Source: Neobacillus endophyticus (lineage in GTDB: Bacteria > Bacillota > Bacilli > Bacillales > Cytobacillaceae). From it: a stretch of 64,000 nt of DNA. Location of the stretch: assembly GCF_013248975.1 (NCBI RefSeq), contig NZ_JABRWH010000001.1, positions 1,488,001 through 1,552,000 of the forward strand. The letters run 5' to 3'. The notes below the pieces were generated by a model. That model was not told the DNA's origin, did no database searches, and saw nothing but the letters and a program-made list of their open reading frames with translations. Below are positions 54,306 to 62,974 of the stretch, in pieces; position 1 is the first letter of the stretch; each line of letters starts with the position of its first letter. Made by a program: the position numbers and the translations under genes.

Positions 54306-55607
54306 TTAAAGATTTGCACTTAATGATTTTAATTCGTTCATTAATTGAACAACCCCGTTAGAGGCATCATTGATTTGTTGAACATTTCTGTTCAGCGAGG
54401 ATAATTCTTCTTCAATTTGATGATTTTTCGCTTGTGTTTGGGTCATAGAACCTAAAATCAATTCAAATGAAGCACTTGTCCGGGAGCTAATTTGATTACC
54501 TGCCAGCACTAAATGTTTCACATTTTCCATGGAATGAACCAAGTGATCCATTTGTCCAGTAGTTTCTTGAATTAAATCTTTTATGTCTGATGCAGACGTT
54601 TTTGTTCGTTCAGCCAGTTTCTGAACTTCGCTAGCCACAACAGCAAAACCCTTGCCGGATTCGCCCGCACGTGCTGCTTCAATGGAAGCATTCAAGGCAA
54701 GCAAATTGGTTTGATTGGCGATATCTTCGACAATTTGGATAATGTCTTTTATTTGGGCAAAGTGGCCATCCAGATTCTGCAACTCTGCAGAGATGGCATC
54801 CGTTCCTTTTTCAATTTGTGTTGTATTTTCTTGAAGGGATCCCATTTGCGCTTTCCCTTCTTCGGCTTTTTGTTTGGCTTCTAGAGAAAGCTTTGTTCCA
54901 TCCTTAGAATGAATGGCCACTTCATGGGTTTGATTAATGATATGCTGAATCGATTGATTAGTTTGGCCTACTAAATCATCTAATTCTTCAGCAGTCGCAC
55001 TGACCGTATGATTCATTTCATTCCTAAATCGGAAGCTCTCTTCCACTAATCGCTTGCTTTCTGCTTCATATGCCCCTAAAACAAGCATCATTTCAAAGCT
55101 AAAAAGCTTATTGACTGCTGAAACAATGGCAAAAGCATCCGTTGCGTCCGTCACTTTTTGGGAAAGAACTTCAAGCAGTCCATTTTGCACGACTTGGTTA
55201 GAAGCAATAAACCAAGGTACTGATAAACCACTTTCTGCGTGTATTTGCGCTATTTTTTTCCGCTTTTCCACGTAATTTTCGTCAATTTGTCCATCTAAAA
55301 TGTCCATTAGATAACCTTTAAAAAGGCTGACGTGATTTTCCACCGCCGTTTGGTCATTCAGGATTTGGGCAAGATTTTCGTTTTTCGTGAGACGATCATA
55401 GATGAATTTCGTTACTTCTCCCTCATGTTCCTTGACTATTGGGGAAATGCATCGAATAGCAGCCAGATCCTCAGACGTTAGCCCCATCATTTCAACCTGT
55501 CTTCTAATGTCAGGATTATTTAATTCTAATTTCACTTTTGATAATTCTTGGCGGCTTTGTTCCAGTATGCTAGGTTGTTGTTTTAATTTTCTGGTTTTTG
55601 AAAACAC
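54306..55607 (-). CDS. hemAT: Globin-coupled heme aerotaxis transducer HemAT
   Basis: 433 residues from GTG 55607 (AAAGGAG 9 nt upstream); the ATG codons at 55631 overlap that site. The size equals B. subtilis HemAT (432). Residues ~30-180 are a sensor globin with the proximal heme ligand at His123 ([20 protein letters not shown]), the same position as in B. subtilis. There is no membrane helix. The C-terminal methyl-accepting signalling domain carries the hairpin tip [20 protein letters not shown]. It detects oxygen and signals to CheA. Own terminator at 54250; no che genes adjacent. Confidence 0.92.
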   Translation of the reverse strand: MFSKTRKLKQQPSILEQSRQELSKVKLELNNPDIRRQVEMMGLTSEDLAAIRCISPIVKEHEGEVTKFIYDRLTKNENLAQILNDQTAVENHVSLFKGYLMDILDGQIDENYVEKRKKIAQIHAESGLSVPWFIASNQVVQNGLLEVLSQKVTDATDAFAIVSAVNKLFSFEMMLVLGAYEAESKRLVEESFRFRNEMNHTVSATAEELDDLVGQTNQSIQHIINQTHEVAIHSKDGTKLSLEAKQKAEEGKAQMGSLQENTTQIEKGTDAISAELQNLDGHFAQIKDIIQIVEDIANQTNLLALNASIEAARAGESGKGFAVVASEVQKLAERTKTSASDIKDLIQETTGQMDHLVHSMENVKHLVLAGNQISSRTSASFELILGSMTQTQAKNHQIEEELSSLNRNVQQINDASNGVVQLMNELKSLSANL

Positions 55608-55713
55608 TATTCCAGTCTCCTTTATCATCATGATTAATAACCTAAGCTAAAACTAATTAATAAGGTTATCGGTAAAACCAATATAAAGTTAAGGACTTTT
55701 TTCTTAGTTTTTA

Positions 55714-55745
55714 CAAAAAAAGTCCTGAGGAATTCCTCAGGACTT
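55714..55745 (-). terminator. Terminator of bioB
   Basis: A perfect 26-bp palindrome (55720-55745; arms AAGTCCTGAGGAA) followed on the minus strand by TTTTTT. Confidence 0.85.
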
Positions 55746-55753
55746 CTCTTTAT

Positions 55754-56749
55754 CTAATTAAATGGAACGGATTCCTTTACAAAATCCACTTCAAAGCCCA
55801 AGTCAGACAGCATTTGGTGGTCAGCAGTACTTTCTTGGCCGGCAGTGGTTAAGTAATCACCTACAAATATCGAATTGGCCGCATATAATCCAAGCGGCTG
55901 CAGACTCCGCAAATTGACTTCCCGGCCCCCGGAAATCCGGATCTCCTTCGTCGGGTTCACATAGCGCATCAGGGCAAGTACCTTTAAGCAATACCTTGGA
56001 TTAAGTTCATTTGTTCCTTCAAGCGGAGTTCCGTCAACTGCATGCAGAAAATTGACAGGAATGGAATCCGCATCAAGTGCTTTTAAATGAAAGGCCATAT
56101 CGACGACATCCTGCATCGTTTCCTTCATCCCAACTATGATGCCGGAGCAAGGAGAGATTCCTGTTTCTTTAATGAGCTGTACAGTGTTGACCCGATCTTG
56201 GTAGCTGTGAGAGGTGGTGATGAACTCATGGTGGTTTTCTGATGTGTTGAGGTTATGATTATATCGGTCTACTCCTGCTTCCTTCAGTTTTACAGCCTGT
56301 TCTGGTTTTAGAATCCCCAGGCAGGCACAGATTTTCAAGTGATATTTTTCTTTAATTTCCTTTACAGCTGACACGACTTGTTCCACTTCGTGATTACTCG
56401 GCCCCCGGCCGCTGGCAACAATGCAGTATGTACCCACTTGAAGCTGTGCGGCTTGTTCTGCTCCCTTCAGGATCGTTTCTTTATCTACCATTCGATACTT
56501 CTGAATCGGAGCTGTTGAGATGCTGGATTGAGCACAATAACCACAATTCTCAGGACATAAGCCTGATTTTGAATTGATAATCATATTTAGTTTTACCTTA
56601 TTGCCATAGTAATGGCGGCGAAGCAAATACGCTCCTTGTAAAACCTCTAGCAGCTCAACATCCGGAGAATGTAAAATACTAAGAGATTCTTCGTTCGAAA
56701 TCTCATATCCATCTAAAACACGCTCCGCCAACTTCCTCCACTTACTCAT
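55754..56749 (-). CDS. bioB: Biotin synthase
   Basis: 331 residues. A radical-SAM enzyme that inserts sulfur into dethiobiotin. The 4Fe-4S-binding Cys65, Cys69 and Cys72 are in LCPENCGYCAQS. The 2Fe-2S ligands expected further on are in ICACLGIL and SPCSGIIVGMKET, with the conserved Arg in IRISGGREVNLR. GGAGGAG lies 5 nt before ATG 56749. It is a lone bio gene here, with its own terminator and a BirA-type operator 54 nt upstream, so it is repressed when biotin is plentiful. The rest of the pathway is elsewhere or absent. Confidence 0.96.
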   Translation of the reverse strand: MSKWRKLAERVLDGYEISNEESLSILHSPDVELLEVLQGAYLLRRHYYGNKVKLNMIINSKSGLCPENCGYCAQSSISTAPIQKYRMVDKETILKGAEQAAQLQVGTYCIVASGRGPSNHEVEQVVSAVKEIKEKYHLKICACLGILKPEQAVKLKEAGVDRYNHNLNTSENHHEFITTSHSYQDRVNTVQLIKETGISPCSGIIVGMKETMQDVVDMAFHLKALDADSIPVNFLHAVDGTPLEGTNELNPRYCLKVLALMRYVNPTKEIRISGGREVNLRSLQPLGLYAANSIFVGDYLTTAGQESTADHQMLSDLGFEVDFVKESVPFN

Positions 56750-56803
56750 CTTACTCCTCCTTTTTTGTATGACCCAATTTCAGCATAATTGGTTTCTAAA
56801 ATA

Positions 56804-56836
56804 TATGTAAACCATAGATATATTTAAGTTAACATA
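56804..56836 (-). promoter_or_regulatory. Probable BirA operator upstream of bioB
   Basis: TATGTAAAC (56804-56812), 15 bp, GTTAACATA (56828-56836): one mismatch from a perfect dyad. The Firmicute BirA box is of the form TTGTTAAC-N15-GTTAACAA, so arms and spacing fit. 56837-57115 holds no gene. Confidence 0.72.
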
Positions 56837-57115
56837 TAAATGGGCTTCTGACAAAAATGAGGCGATATTTTCCTGTAGTAAACGAGAAATTATTCCTATT
56901 ATAATATTCCTGTAAAGTGAATAAAGAGGAATACAATATTACCAAAAACACTTGAGAATACGTATTTAGGCTTTAGTTGCCAAGTTACCGAATAGATAGA
57001 AAAGTTGCATATTTATTATTAAATAGATCTTTTTTACTATTTTCAGTATTATTTTGAAATATCATTTTCTCCAGAAATACAACATATTTATGCATTAATC
57101 GTGAAGAGGTAAAAT

Positions 57116-57934
57116 ATGCGCTATATCATACCAGCTATACTCCCCCAATATCCCCTGAGCAGCGCAAATGAGATGATTTTTGACGCTTTGAACGCATGGT
57201 CTGTCGAGTTTATCGGGAAGCCAAATGCCAATTCCCCTGACGATGTTAAACACTTCATATATGAATTAATCGACAAAATTAAAATAGCGGCGAAGGCAAA
57301 AGTGGTCTCCCATACACCGTCTAACGAGCAGGATGCCCCTTCCCTATCCAACACAACGGGGCACGCACACCTGATCGCCATCGGTGCTTCAACAGGAGGA
57401 ACAGAAGCCCTATCACAGCTATTACAAGCTCTTCCGGCCCATATGCCGGGAATGGTAGTTGTTCAGCATATTCCCCCTGGATTTTCAAGAATGTTTGCCG
57501 AACGCCTAAACCAGACAACCCCGTTTATGGTCAAGGAAGCACAGACTGGAGAGTATATTGAACCAATGAAAATCCTCATTGCTCCTGGTGATAAGCATTT
57601 AAAGATCAAGAAAGAAGGCGACCGCTATAAGGTGACTTGTTTCCCTGGGGAGAAAGTGAGCGGTCATTGTCCGTCTGTGGATGTGTTATTTGATTCTGTT
57701 GCTAAAGAAGCAGGTCGCCATGCGGTTGGGATTATCTTAACAGGAATGGGGTATGATGGAGCAAAAGGCTTACTAGCTATGAGAAGAAACGGGGCAAGGA
57801 CCATCGGCCAGGACGAAGCATCCTCCGTTGTCTATGGAATGCCAAAAACCGCCTTTAATATTGGAGCTGTAGAGAAACAAGCCTCCCTTTCGCGGATCCC
57901 AACCATTCTCTGCTCGATGCTGTTTAAGGATTAA
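57116..57934 (+). CDS. CheB-type methylesterase with only a remnant of the receiver domain
   Basis: 272 residues. The esterase domain (~85-270) has the full catalytic triad: Ser92 (IGASTGGTEAL), His118 (VVVQHIPPGF) and Asp214 (LTGMGYDGAKG). It removes methyl groups from chemoreceptor glutamates. In front, residues ~1-60 resemble only the last third of a receiver domain (LNAWSVEFIGKPNA, then a helix DVKHFIYELIDKIKIAAKAK); the phosphorylatable Asp and first strands are missing. An in-frame TAA at 57110 rules out a longer frame, and GAAGAGGT lies 5 nt before the ATG. Normal CheB is ~350 residues. Activity may thus be constitutive or controlled otherwise. Confidence 0.85.
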   Translation: MRYIIPAILPQYPLSSANEMIFDALNAWSVEFIGKPNANSPDDVKHFIYELIDKIKIAAKAKVVSHTPSNEQDAPSLSNTTGHAHLIAIGASTGGTEALSQLLQALPAHMPGMVVVQHIPPGFSRMFAERLNQTTPFMVKEAQTGEYIEPMKILIAPGDKHLKIKKEGDRYKVTCFPGEKVSGHCPSVDVLFDSVAKEAGRHAVGIILTGMGYDGAKGLLAMRRNGARTIGQDEASSVVYGMPKTAFNIGAVEKQASLSRIPTILCSMLFKD

Positions 57935-58107
57935 ATGACATAAAATTGATAAGAAATACTTATGATTTTCGATTACATGTTGATCATTTCCGTTAACCTT
58001 TTAATTAGATACAATCAAACCGAATGGAACCAATAACTTCCAGATGTATACTTGACACGGACTAAACGGGGATTGGTTTTTATAGCAAGGAAAATCCGTA
58101 ATATAAT

Positions 58108-58142
58108 AAAAAAGTTTGGCATTTGACTGCCAAACTTTTTTT
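58108..58142. terminator. Bidirectional terminator
   Basis: AAAAGTTTGGCA (58110-58121) and TGCCAAACTTTT arms with a TTTGAC loop; it serves both the cheB-like gene and the chemoreceptor. Confidence 0.85.
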
Positions 58143-58143
58143 A

Positions 58144-58983
58144 TTATTTCGTGGTTGCGACACTCATAAATTGTTCAATGGTTGTTGAAATATGTTCAAA
58201 TGCGGAATTTAATTCCTCTATGCTCGAGGAATGCTGCCCAGTAAATGCGGCAATTTGATGAATCGACTGATTAATTTGTTTGATGGAATTCGTTAACAAG
58301 CTAAGTTTCTCTTGGATATCTTTTACCGCGTTTTTACTTTGTTCACCCATTTTTTGAATTTCCGATGCCACAACGGAAAATCCTTTTCCATGCTCTCCTG
58401 CTCTGGCTGCTTCTATCGCGGCATTTAAGCCAAGTAGGTTTGCCATCGAGGCAATATCTTGTATAAAGTTCAGAATGGAATCAATGTTTTGGAGATTTCC
58501 ATTCAATTCTTCCGTCTGTGAACTTATGGTCTTAAGTCCGCCTGAAACCTCAGTGGATGCTTTTGCCACTTGTTCCGTTGTCGTTAGCATTTGCCCCACC
58601 ATTGAAGAAAGCTCCTCTGCGCCCTTTTGTAACACATCACTTTTTTCATTAGAAATGACACTTGTAAAAACACCAAGCAACTTTCCGTTTTCCATAATCG
58701 GAACGGCTGAAGCGGTATAAGGGATGCCAAATTTTTCAGGCCCTCGTGATTCACGAAGCGTTTTTTTACACTCTAATACTTTATATGACACTGTACCTTT
58801 GAAATCTTCAATAGGTGTTCCCACTTTAATCTTTAAATCTATTTGATTACCAGGTAAGTAACTTACAACTTTCTCGGTATCGAAAATTACTAGACATGAA
58901 TCTTCGGGTATTGATTGGTGAAATAGCTGCATGTTGCTCATTATTTCAGTAAATTTAGGACTAGTTGTAAATGTATCAATCAT
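58144..58983 (-). CDS. Small soluble methyl-accepting chemoreceptor (YfmS-like)
   Basis: 279 residues, no membrane helix. The N-terminal ~115 residues form a compact sensor ([58 protein letters not shown]) like that of YfmS of B. subtilis. A short signalling coiled coil follows with tip [20 protein letters not shown] and [18 protein letters not shown]. Such short receptors lack a HAMP domain and probably join receptor arrays from the cytoplasm. It converges on the cheB-like gene. Start ATG 58983, GGAAGGG upstream. Ligand unknown. Confidence 0.85.
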   Translation of the reverse strand: MIDTFTTSPKFTEIMSNMQLFHQSIPEDSCLVIFDTEKVVSYLPGNQIDLKIKVGTPIEDFKGTVSYKVLECKKTLRESRGPEKFGIPYTASAVPIMENGKLLGVFTSVISNEKSDVLQKGAEELSSMVGQMLTTTEQVAKASTEVSGGLKTISSQTEELNGNLQNIDSILNFIQDIASMANLLGLNAAIEAARAGEHGKGFSVVASEIQKMGEQSKNAVKDIQEKLSLLTNSIKQINQSIHQIAAFTGQHSSSIEELNSAFEHISTTIEQFMSVATTK

Positions 58984-59200
58984 GATTGTAGACCCTTCCT
59001 TTTTTCCTTAGTATCTAGTAATATTTCACTATTTTATTATATTAAAGATAAAGGTGCCAATTCAATATTTTTTTAAACATGGGAAAATGTTACAAACTAA
59101 AGCTTTTTGGCTGTTATCTTCGACTAAGACACCATAAAAGCAGCCAAATTCCATTTTGGAAACTGAGCAGGGAAAGGCTCAACAGTCTCCTCCTAATGCA

Positions 59201-59244
59201 AAAAGGGCTTAAAAGGTGCGGGAAGCAGCAATTTAAGCCCTTTT
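59201..59244 (-). terminator. Terminator of the ansA-aspartase operon
   Basis: AAAAGGGCTTAAA (59201-59213) pairs with TTTAAGCCCTTTT (59232-59244); the minus strand continues with T. 58984-59308 has no gene besides this hairpin. Confidence 0.8.
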
Positions 59245-59308
59245 GGGATGGATTTATTCGAATTTCAATAGTAAAAATAATTGATCGAACAGTAAGTCTC
59301 TTAAAATA

Positions 59309-60739
59309 TTAATCTTTTTCTAATAACGAGACACCCGCGATACCTGGATGAGTCATTTCATACGGGTCCAGAATTAAATTCAGCTCTTCTTCTGTCAGGA
59401 CATCATATTTCAAGCATAGTTCACGGACAGATTTGCCGCTCAAAATAGCTTCTCTTGCAATTCTGGCCGCTGCTTCATATCCTAAATGAGGATTCACCGC
59501 TGTAATGACGCCCACACTCTTCTCAACATATTCTTTTAATCTTTCTTCATTTGCTTGGATTCCTTTTAAGCAATGTTCAGTAAAAGTGCGGAAACCATTG
59601 TTCATAATGCTAATCGATTGCAGCAGGTTGAATACGAGAACAGGCTCCATAACATTCAATTCCAACTGACCTGCTTCCGATGCAAGGCAGATGGTATGAT
59701 CGTTTCCAATAACTTGGAAAGCAACCTGATTAATCACTTCGGCCATAACTGGGTTGACTTTACCAGGCATGATGGAAGAACCAGGCTGTCTGGCAGGCAA
59801 TGTGATTTCACCTAAACCTGCTCTTGGACCAGAAGCCATTAAACGCAAGTCATTGGCAATTTTAGACATGTTCATCATGCAAACTTTTAATGCCGCAGAT
59901 ACTTCTGTATAAGCATCGGTATTTTGCGTAGCATCCACAAGATGCTCAGCACCGGTTACCGGCAAGCCACTGATGTCTGCGAGATGTTTGACTACTAATT
60001 CAATATAACGAGGGTCTGCGTTTAGTCCCGTGCCAACAGCCGTTGCCCCCATGTTCAATTCATATAAATGCTGACGTGATTGTTTAATCCGCTTAATGTC
60101 CCGCTCCAATACTCGGCTATAGGCTTCAAACTCCTGGCCAAGCCGAATAGGTACAGCATCCTGAAGATGGGTGCGGCCCATTTTAATCACATGATTAAAT
60201 TCCTCCGCTTTTTCCTGAAATACTGCATGCATATCTTCCATAGTGACTAGCAATTTTTCCAAAAGCTTCAGAACAGCAATATGGATCGCTGTAGGAAAAG
60301 AATCATTTGTAGATTGCGACATATTGACATGGGAGTTAGGACTGCAATTAGCATAATCTCCTTTTTCCTTCCCCATTATTTCAATGGCGCGGTTCGCAAT
60401 TACTTCATTGACATTCATGTTTATAGAAGTTCCTGCACCGCCTTGAATTGGGTCAACAATAATTTGGTCATGCCATTTGCCTTCTATCATTTCCTCTGCA
60501 GCCTTTACGATTGCCTCGCCAATACCGGAATAGAGGCGTTTCACATCCATATTCGCCAACGCCGCTGCTTTTTTCACGATGGCCATGGCATTAATTAATT
60601 CCTCGTGAATTCGATATCCAGTAATGGGGAAATTTTCAACCGCACGAAGCGTTTGGATGCCATAATAGGCTTCGGCAGGTACTTCTTTCGTCCCTAGAAA
60701 ATCTTTTTCTAATCGCATTTGGCTTGTTGTGCCTGACAT
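59309..60739 (-). CDS. aspA: Aspartate ammonia-lyase (aspartase)
   Basis: 476 residues from ATG 60739, with GAGGAGAG 9 nt upstream; the longer frame to 60823 runs into ansA. It converts aspartate to fumarate and ammonia. The fumarase/aspartase superfamily signature GSSIMPGKVNPVMAE carries the catalytic Ser loop. Other marks are MGRTHLQDAVPIRLGQEF, GGAGTSINMNVNEVIANRA and SQSTNDSFPTA. It is the second gene after ansA (31 nt), known as ansB in B. subtilis: asparaginase supplies aspartate to this enzyme. Regulated by AnsR through the shared promoter. Confidence 0.95.
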   Translation of the reverse strand: MSGTTSQMRLEKDFLGTKEVPAEAYYGIQTLRAVENFPITGYRIHEELINAMAIVKKAAALANMDVKRLYSGIGEAIVKAAEEMIEGKWHDQIIVDPIQGGAGTSINMNVNEVIANRAIEIMGKEKGDYANCSPNSHVNMSQSTNDSFPTAIHIAVLKLLEKLLVTMEDMHAVFQEKAEEFNHVIKMGRTHLQDAVPIRLGQEFEAYSRVLERDIKRIKQSRQHLYELNMGATAVGTGLNADPRYIELVVKHLADISGLPVTGAEHLVDATQNTDAYTEVSAALKVCMMNMSKIANDLRLMASGPRAGLGEITLPARQPGSSIMPGKVNPVMAEVINQVAFQVIGNDHTICLASEAGQLELNVMEPVLVFNLLQSISIMNNGFRTFTEHCLKGIQANEERLKEYVEKSVGVITAVNPHLGYEAAARIAREAILSGKSVRELCLKYDVLTEEELNLILDPYEMTHPGIAGVSLLEKD

Positions 60740-60770
60740 AGTTCTCGCTCTCCTCAATTTAGCAAAAATG

Positions 60771-61778
60771 TTAGTCTTCTTTATCTGATTTGTTTGATAG
60801 GTCCCCAGCCATCGGTGTTTCAATGATTTCTTTCACCTTGTCGAGAGAGTTGGTTTGCCCAAGGGCCCACATTAATTTTGCCACAATTGCTTCAGTATTC
60901 ATATCCCCTGTCAAAATAACCTGGTGCTGTGCTACCTTGCGTCCAACCTCATATAGAAGCAGATCTTCCCCTTCTTCCAGACATTGTGTTGTGATGACAA
61001 CTGCAATCCCTTTTTCCGTAAGCTCCTGCACTTTAGTCAGCAGGTTTCTTCCTTCAAAAGGCAAGCCGCCGTTTCCGAAGCTTTCAATAATGACCCCTTT
61101 ATATAAATCTTTTAGGCAATCAAAAATCTCTGGCTTTGTGCCCGGATATAATTTCATTAAAAATACATCGGTGCACAAATTCGTATTTAATGAAAGTTTC
61201 TTCTGTGCAGAATCATCCGGCTTCCAGTGATATTTCACTTCATTTTTGTGAACATTGGCCACATATGGATGGTTAATGCTTTCAAATGCATCATAGCTCT
61301 TTGTCCGCATTTTGACCGCTCTTGTTCCGATAATCACTCGGCCGTCAAAAACGATATAGACTCCACCAATGTCTTCACAAGCAAACCTTAAGGCATCGGC
61401 CACATTTTTCTTGGCATCTGTTTTTTTGAAGCTGATGGGAACCTGTGATCCGGTTAAAACCACTGGTTTTTCCAATCCCTGCAGCATATAAGAAAGTGCG
61501 GAGGAGGTATAGGCTAACGTATCTGTTCCATGAGTAATAACAAATCCGTCATACTGATCATAGTCTTTATAAACGGCATCCGCGATTTTCACCCAATGTT
61601 CAGGCTGTAAATTTGTACTATCAATATTCATTAAGATTTTTCCGTCAATTTTCATATCGCCCTGTGCTTCAGGCAAGTAATGAAGCAAGTCCTCTGCAGA
61701 TAATCCCGGAACTAGTCCTTCATTTCCTTTTACTGAAGCAATAGTTCCACCAGTAGCAATCAATAAAATTTTCTTCAT
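60771..61778 (-). CDS. ansA: Type I L-asparaginase
   Basis: 335 residues from ATG 61778 (GGAG 9 nt upstream). It hydrolyses asparagine to aspartate and ammonia in the cytoplasm. The two catalytic Thr motifs are present: [14 protein letters not shown] (Thr near residue 12) and [20 protein letters not shown] (Thr-Asp-Thr near 90). No signal peptide, as expected for the AnsA type. First gene of the operon with aspartase, divergent from ansR, with a good SigA promoter at 61835-61862. Confidence 0.95.
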   Translation of the reverse strand: MKKILLIATGGTIASVKGNEGLVPGLSAEDLLHYLPEAQGDMKIDGKILMNIDSTNLQPEHWVKIADAVYKDYDQYDGFVITHGTDTLAYTSSALSYMLQGLEKPVVLTGSQVPISFKKTDAKKNVADALRFACEDIGGVYIVFDGRVIIGTRAVKMRTKSYDAFESINHPYVANVHKNEVKYHWKPDDSAQKKLSLNTNLCTDVFLMKLYPGTKPEIFDCLKDLYKGVIIESFGNGGLPFEGRNLLTKVQELTEKGIAVVITTQCLEEGEDLLLYEVGRKVAQHQVILTGDMNTEAIVAKLMWALGQTNSLDKVKEIIETPMAGDLSNKSDKED

Positions 61779-61809
61779 ATGCAACATCTCCATAGTGAGG
61801 AAATAATTT

Positions 61810-61885
61810 CGCGAAACGCGTATTTATATAAGTAATTATAGAACTTTATTTCTAAAAATCAAGACATTGTATTCAATTCGCGTAC
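61810..61885. promoter_or_regulatory. ansA promoter and candidate AnsR sites
   Basis: Minus strand -35 TTGATT (61857-61862), 16-bp spacer, -10 TATAAT (61835-61840). CGCGAAACGCG (61810-61820) lies just past the predicted start point and ATTCGCGTAC (61876-61885) just before the -35. The shared CGCGT/CGCGA words could be AnsR half-sites. For ansR, TGTTATAAT at 61914-61922 is an extended -10 on the + strand. Confidence 0.6.
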
Positions 61886-61955
61886 TTTTTTTCTAGTCTA
61901 GCCCTTATTACTATGTTATAATGAGTTCAATATTATGAAAATGGAGTTTGAGAGC

Positions 61956-62315
61956 ATGCTGCAACGTTTATCAGAATTAAGAAAAATGCGCAAATGGTCC
62001 TTACAAGATACCGCCGATCAGCTTGGAATTGCGAAAAGCACTTATGCAGGATATGAATCAGGGTACCGTGAACCATCCCTCCAATCCTTATCCCAAATTG
62101 CCAATTTATTTGAAACAACGGTTGATTATATATTAGGTCGAACAGAAGAAGACGATGCCCCCATTGAGCTTATAAACTTAATAAAAGACTCCGACCATAA
62201 ACTTTCATTAGACGGAGAACTTTTGTCCAGGGATGAAATCATCGAGTTCGCTGCCTTCGTAAGAGCCAAAAGATCGTTAAAATCAGAAAATGCTTCAACT
62301 GATACAGAAGAGTGA
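61956..62315 (+). CDS. ansR: XRE-family repressor of the ans operon
   Basis: 119 residues from ATG 61956 (GGAG 8-9 nt upstream), matching AnsR of B. subtilis (116). The helix-turn-helix is at ~5-60: LRKMRKWSLQDTADQLGIAK, STYAGYESGYREPSLQSLSQ. The C-terminal part is acidic (TEEDDAPIELINLIKDSD) and may sense the amino acid. Divergent from ansA. In B. subtilis AnsR represses ansAB and is relieved by aspartate or asparagine. Confidence 0.9.
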   Translation: MLQRLSELRKMRKWSLQDTADQLGIAKSTYAGYESGYREPSLQSLSQIANLFETTVDYILGRTEEDDAPIELINLIKDSDHKLSLDGELLSRDEIIEFAAFVRAKRSLKSENASTDTEE

Positions 62316-62320
62316 AAATC

Positions 62321-62351
62321 AGAGGGTGTGGTGTATACACCCTCTTTTTTG
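62321..62351 (+). terminator. Terminator of ansR
   Basis: GAGGGTGT and ACACCCTC arms with a short loop, then TTTTTT on the + strand. Confidence 0.85.
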
Positions 62352-62391
62352 ATGTTTATTTTGCTGTTTTCACCAAGATTGCTGTTTTTCA

Positions 62392-62860
62392 AACAGAACG
62401 GAACGGACTCTGATTCGGACACATTCGACTATGTATCCTACATACCTGTCCCAATAGACACCTCATTCGGACTCGTTCACCTGTTTTTCCTAAATACCTG
62501 TCCCAATAGACACCTGATTCGGACTCGTTCACCTGTTTTTCCTAAATACCTGTCCCAATAGACACCTCATTCGGGCAGGTTCACCTGTTTTTCCTAAATA
62601 CCTGTCCCAATAAACCTCTGATTCGGACACATTCGACTGTGTATCCTTCATACCTGTCCCAATAAACACCCGATTCGGACACATTCGTCTGTTTTTCCTA
62701 AATACCTGTCCCAATAAACACCTCATTCGGACTCGTTCGTCTGTGTTTTCTACATACCCGTCCCAATAAACACCTGATTCGGACTCGTTCGCCTGTGTAT
62801 CCTTCATACCTGTCCCAATAGACACCTGATTCGAACTCTTTTGCCTGTGTATCCAACAAA
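62392..62860. repeat. Tandem array of eight 52-bp repeats (plus a partial ninth)
   Basis: Units beginning ACCTGTCCCAATA start at 62444, 62496, 62548, 62600, 62652, 62704, 62756 and 62808, exactly 52 bp apart. A partial unit (about 62406-62443) precedes them. Each holds GATTCGGACnCnTTCG and a CTGTnTnTCCTnnAT block. No spacers differ between units, and 52 is not a multiple of three, so the open frames through it are not genes. The rest of 62316-62974 has no gene. Confidence 0.9.
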
Positions 62861-62974
62861 GCAGTCCTAACCGCAACAAAGAACGAAGAGGGCCTTATTT
62901 TTTTAGCTGCGACAGAAATGTTGGGTGATCCAACCATAACCGCTGCCTATCCGCCAGTAAAAAACTCCCCTACA

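Noticed and set aside
62392..62860. CRISPR array
   Set aside because: Whole 52-bp units repeat without unique spacers, no cas genes are near, and the units drift by point changes like an ordinary tandem repeat.
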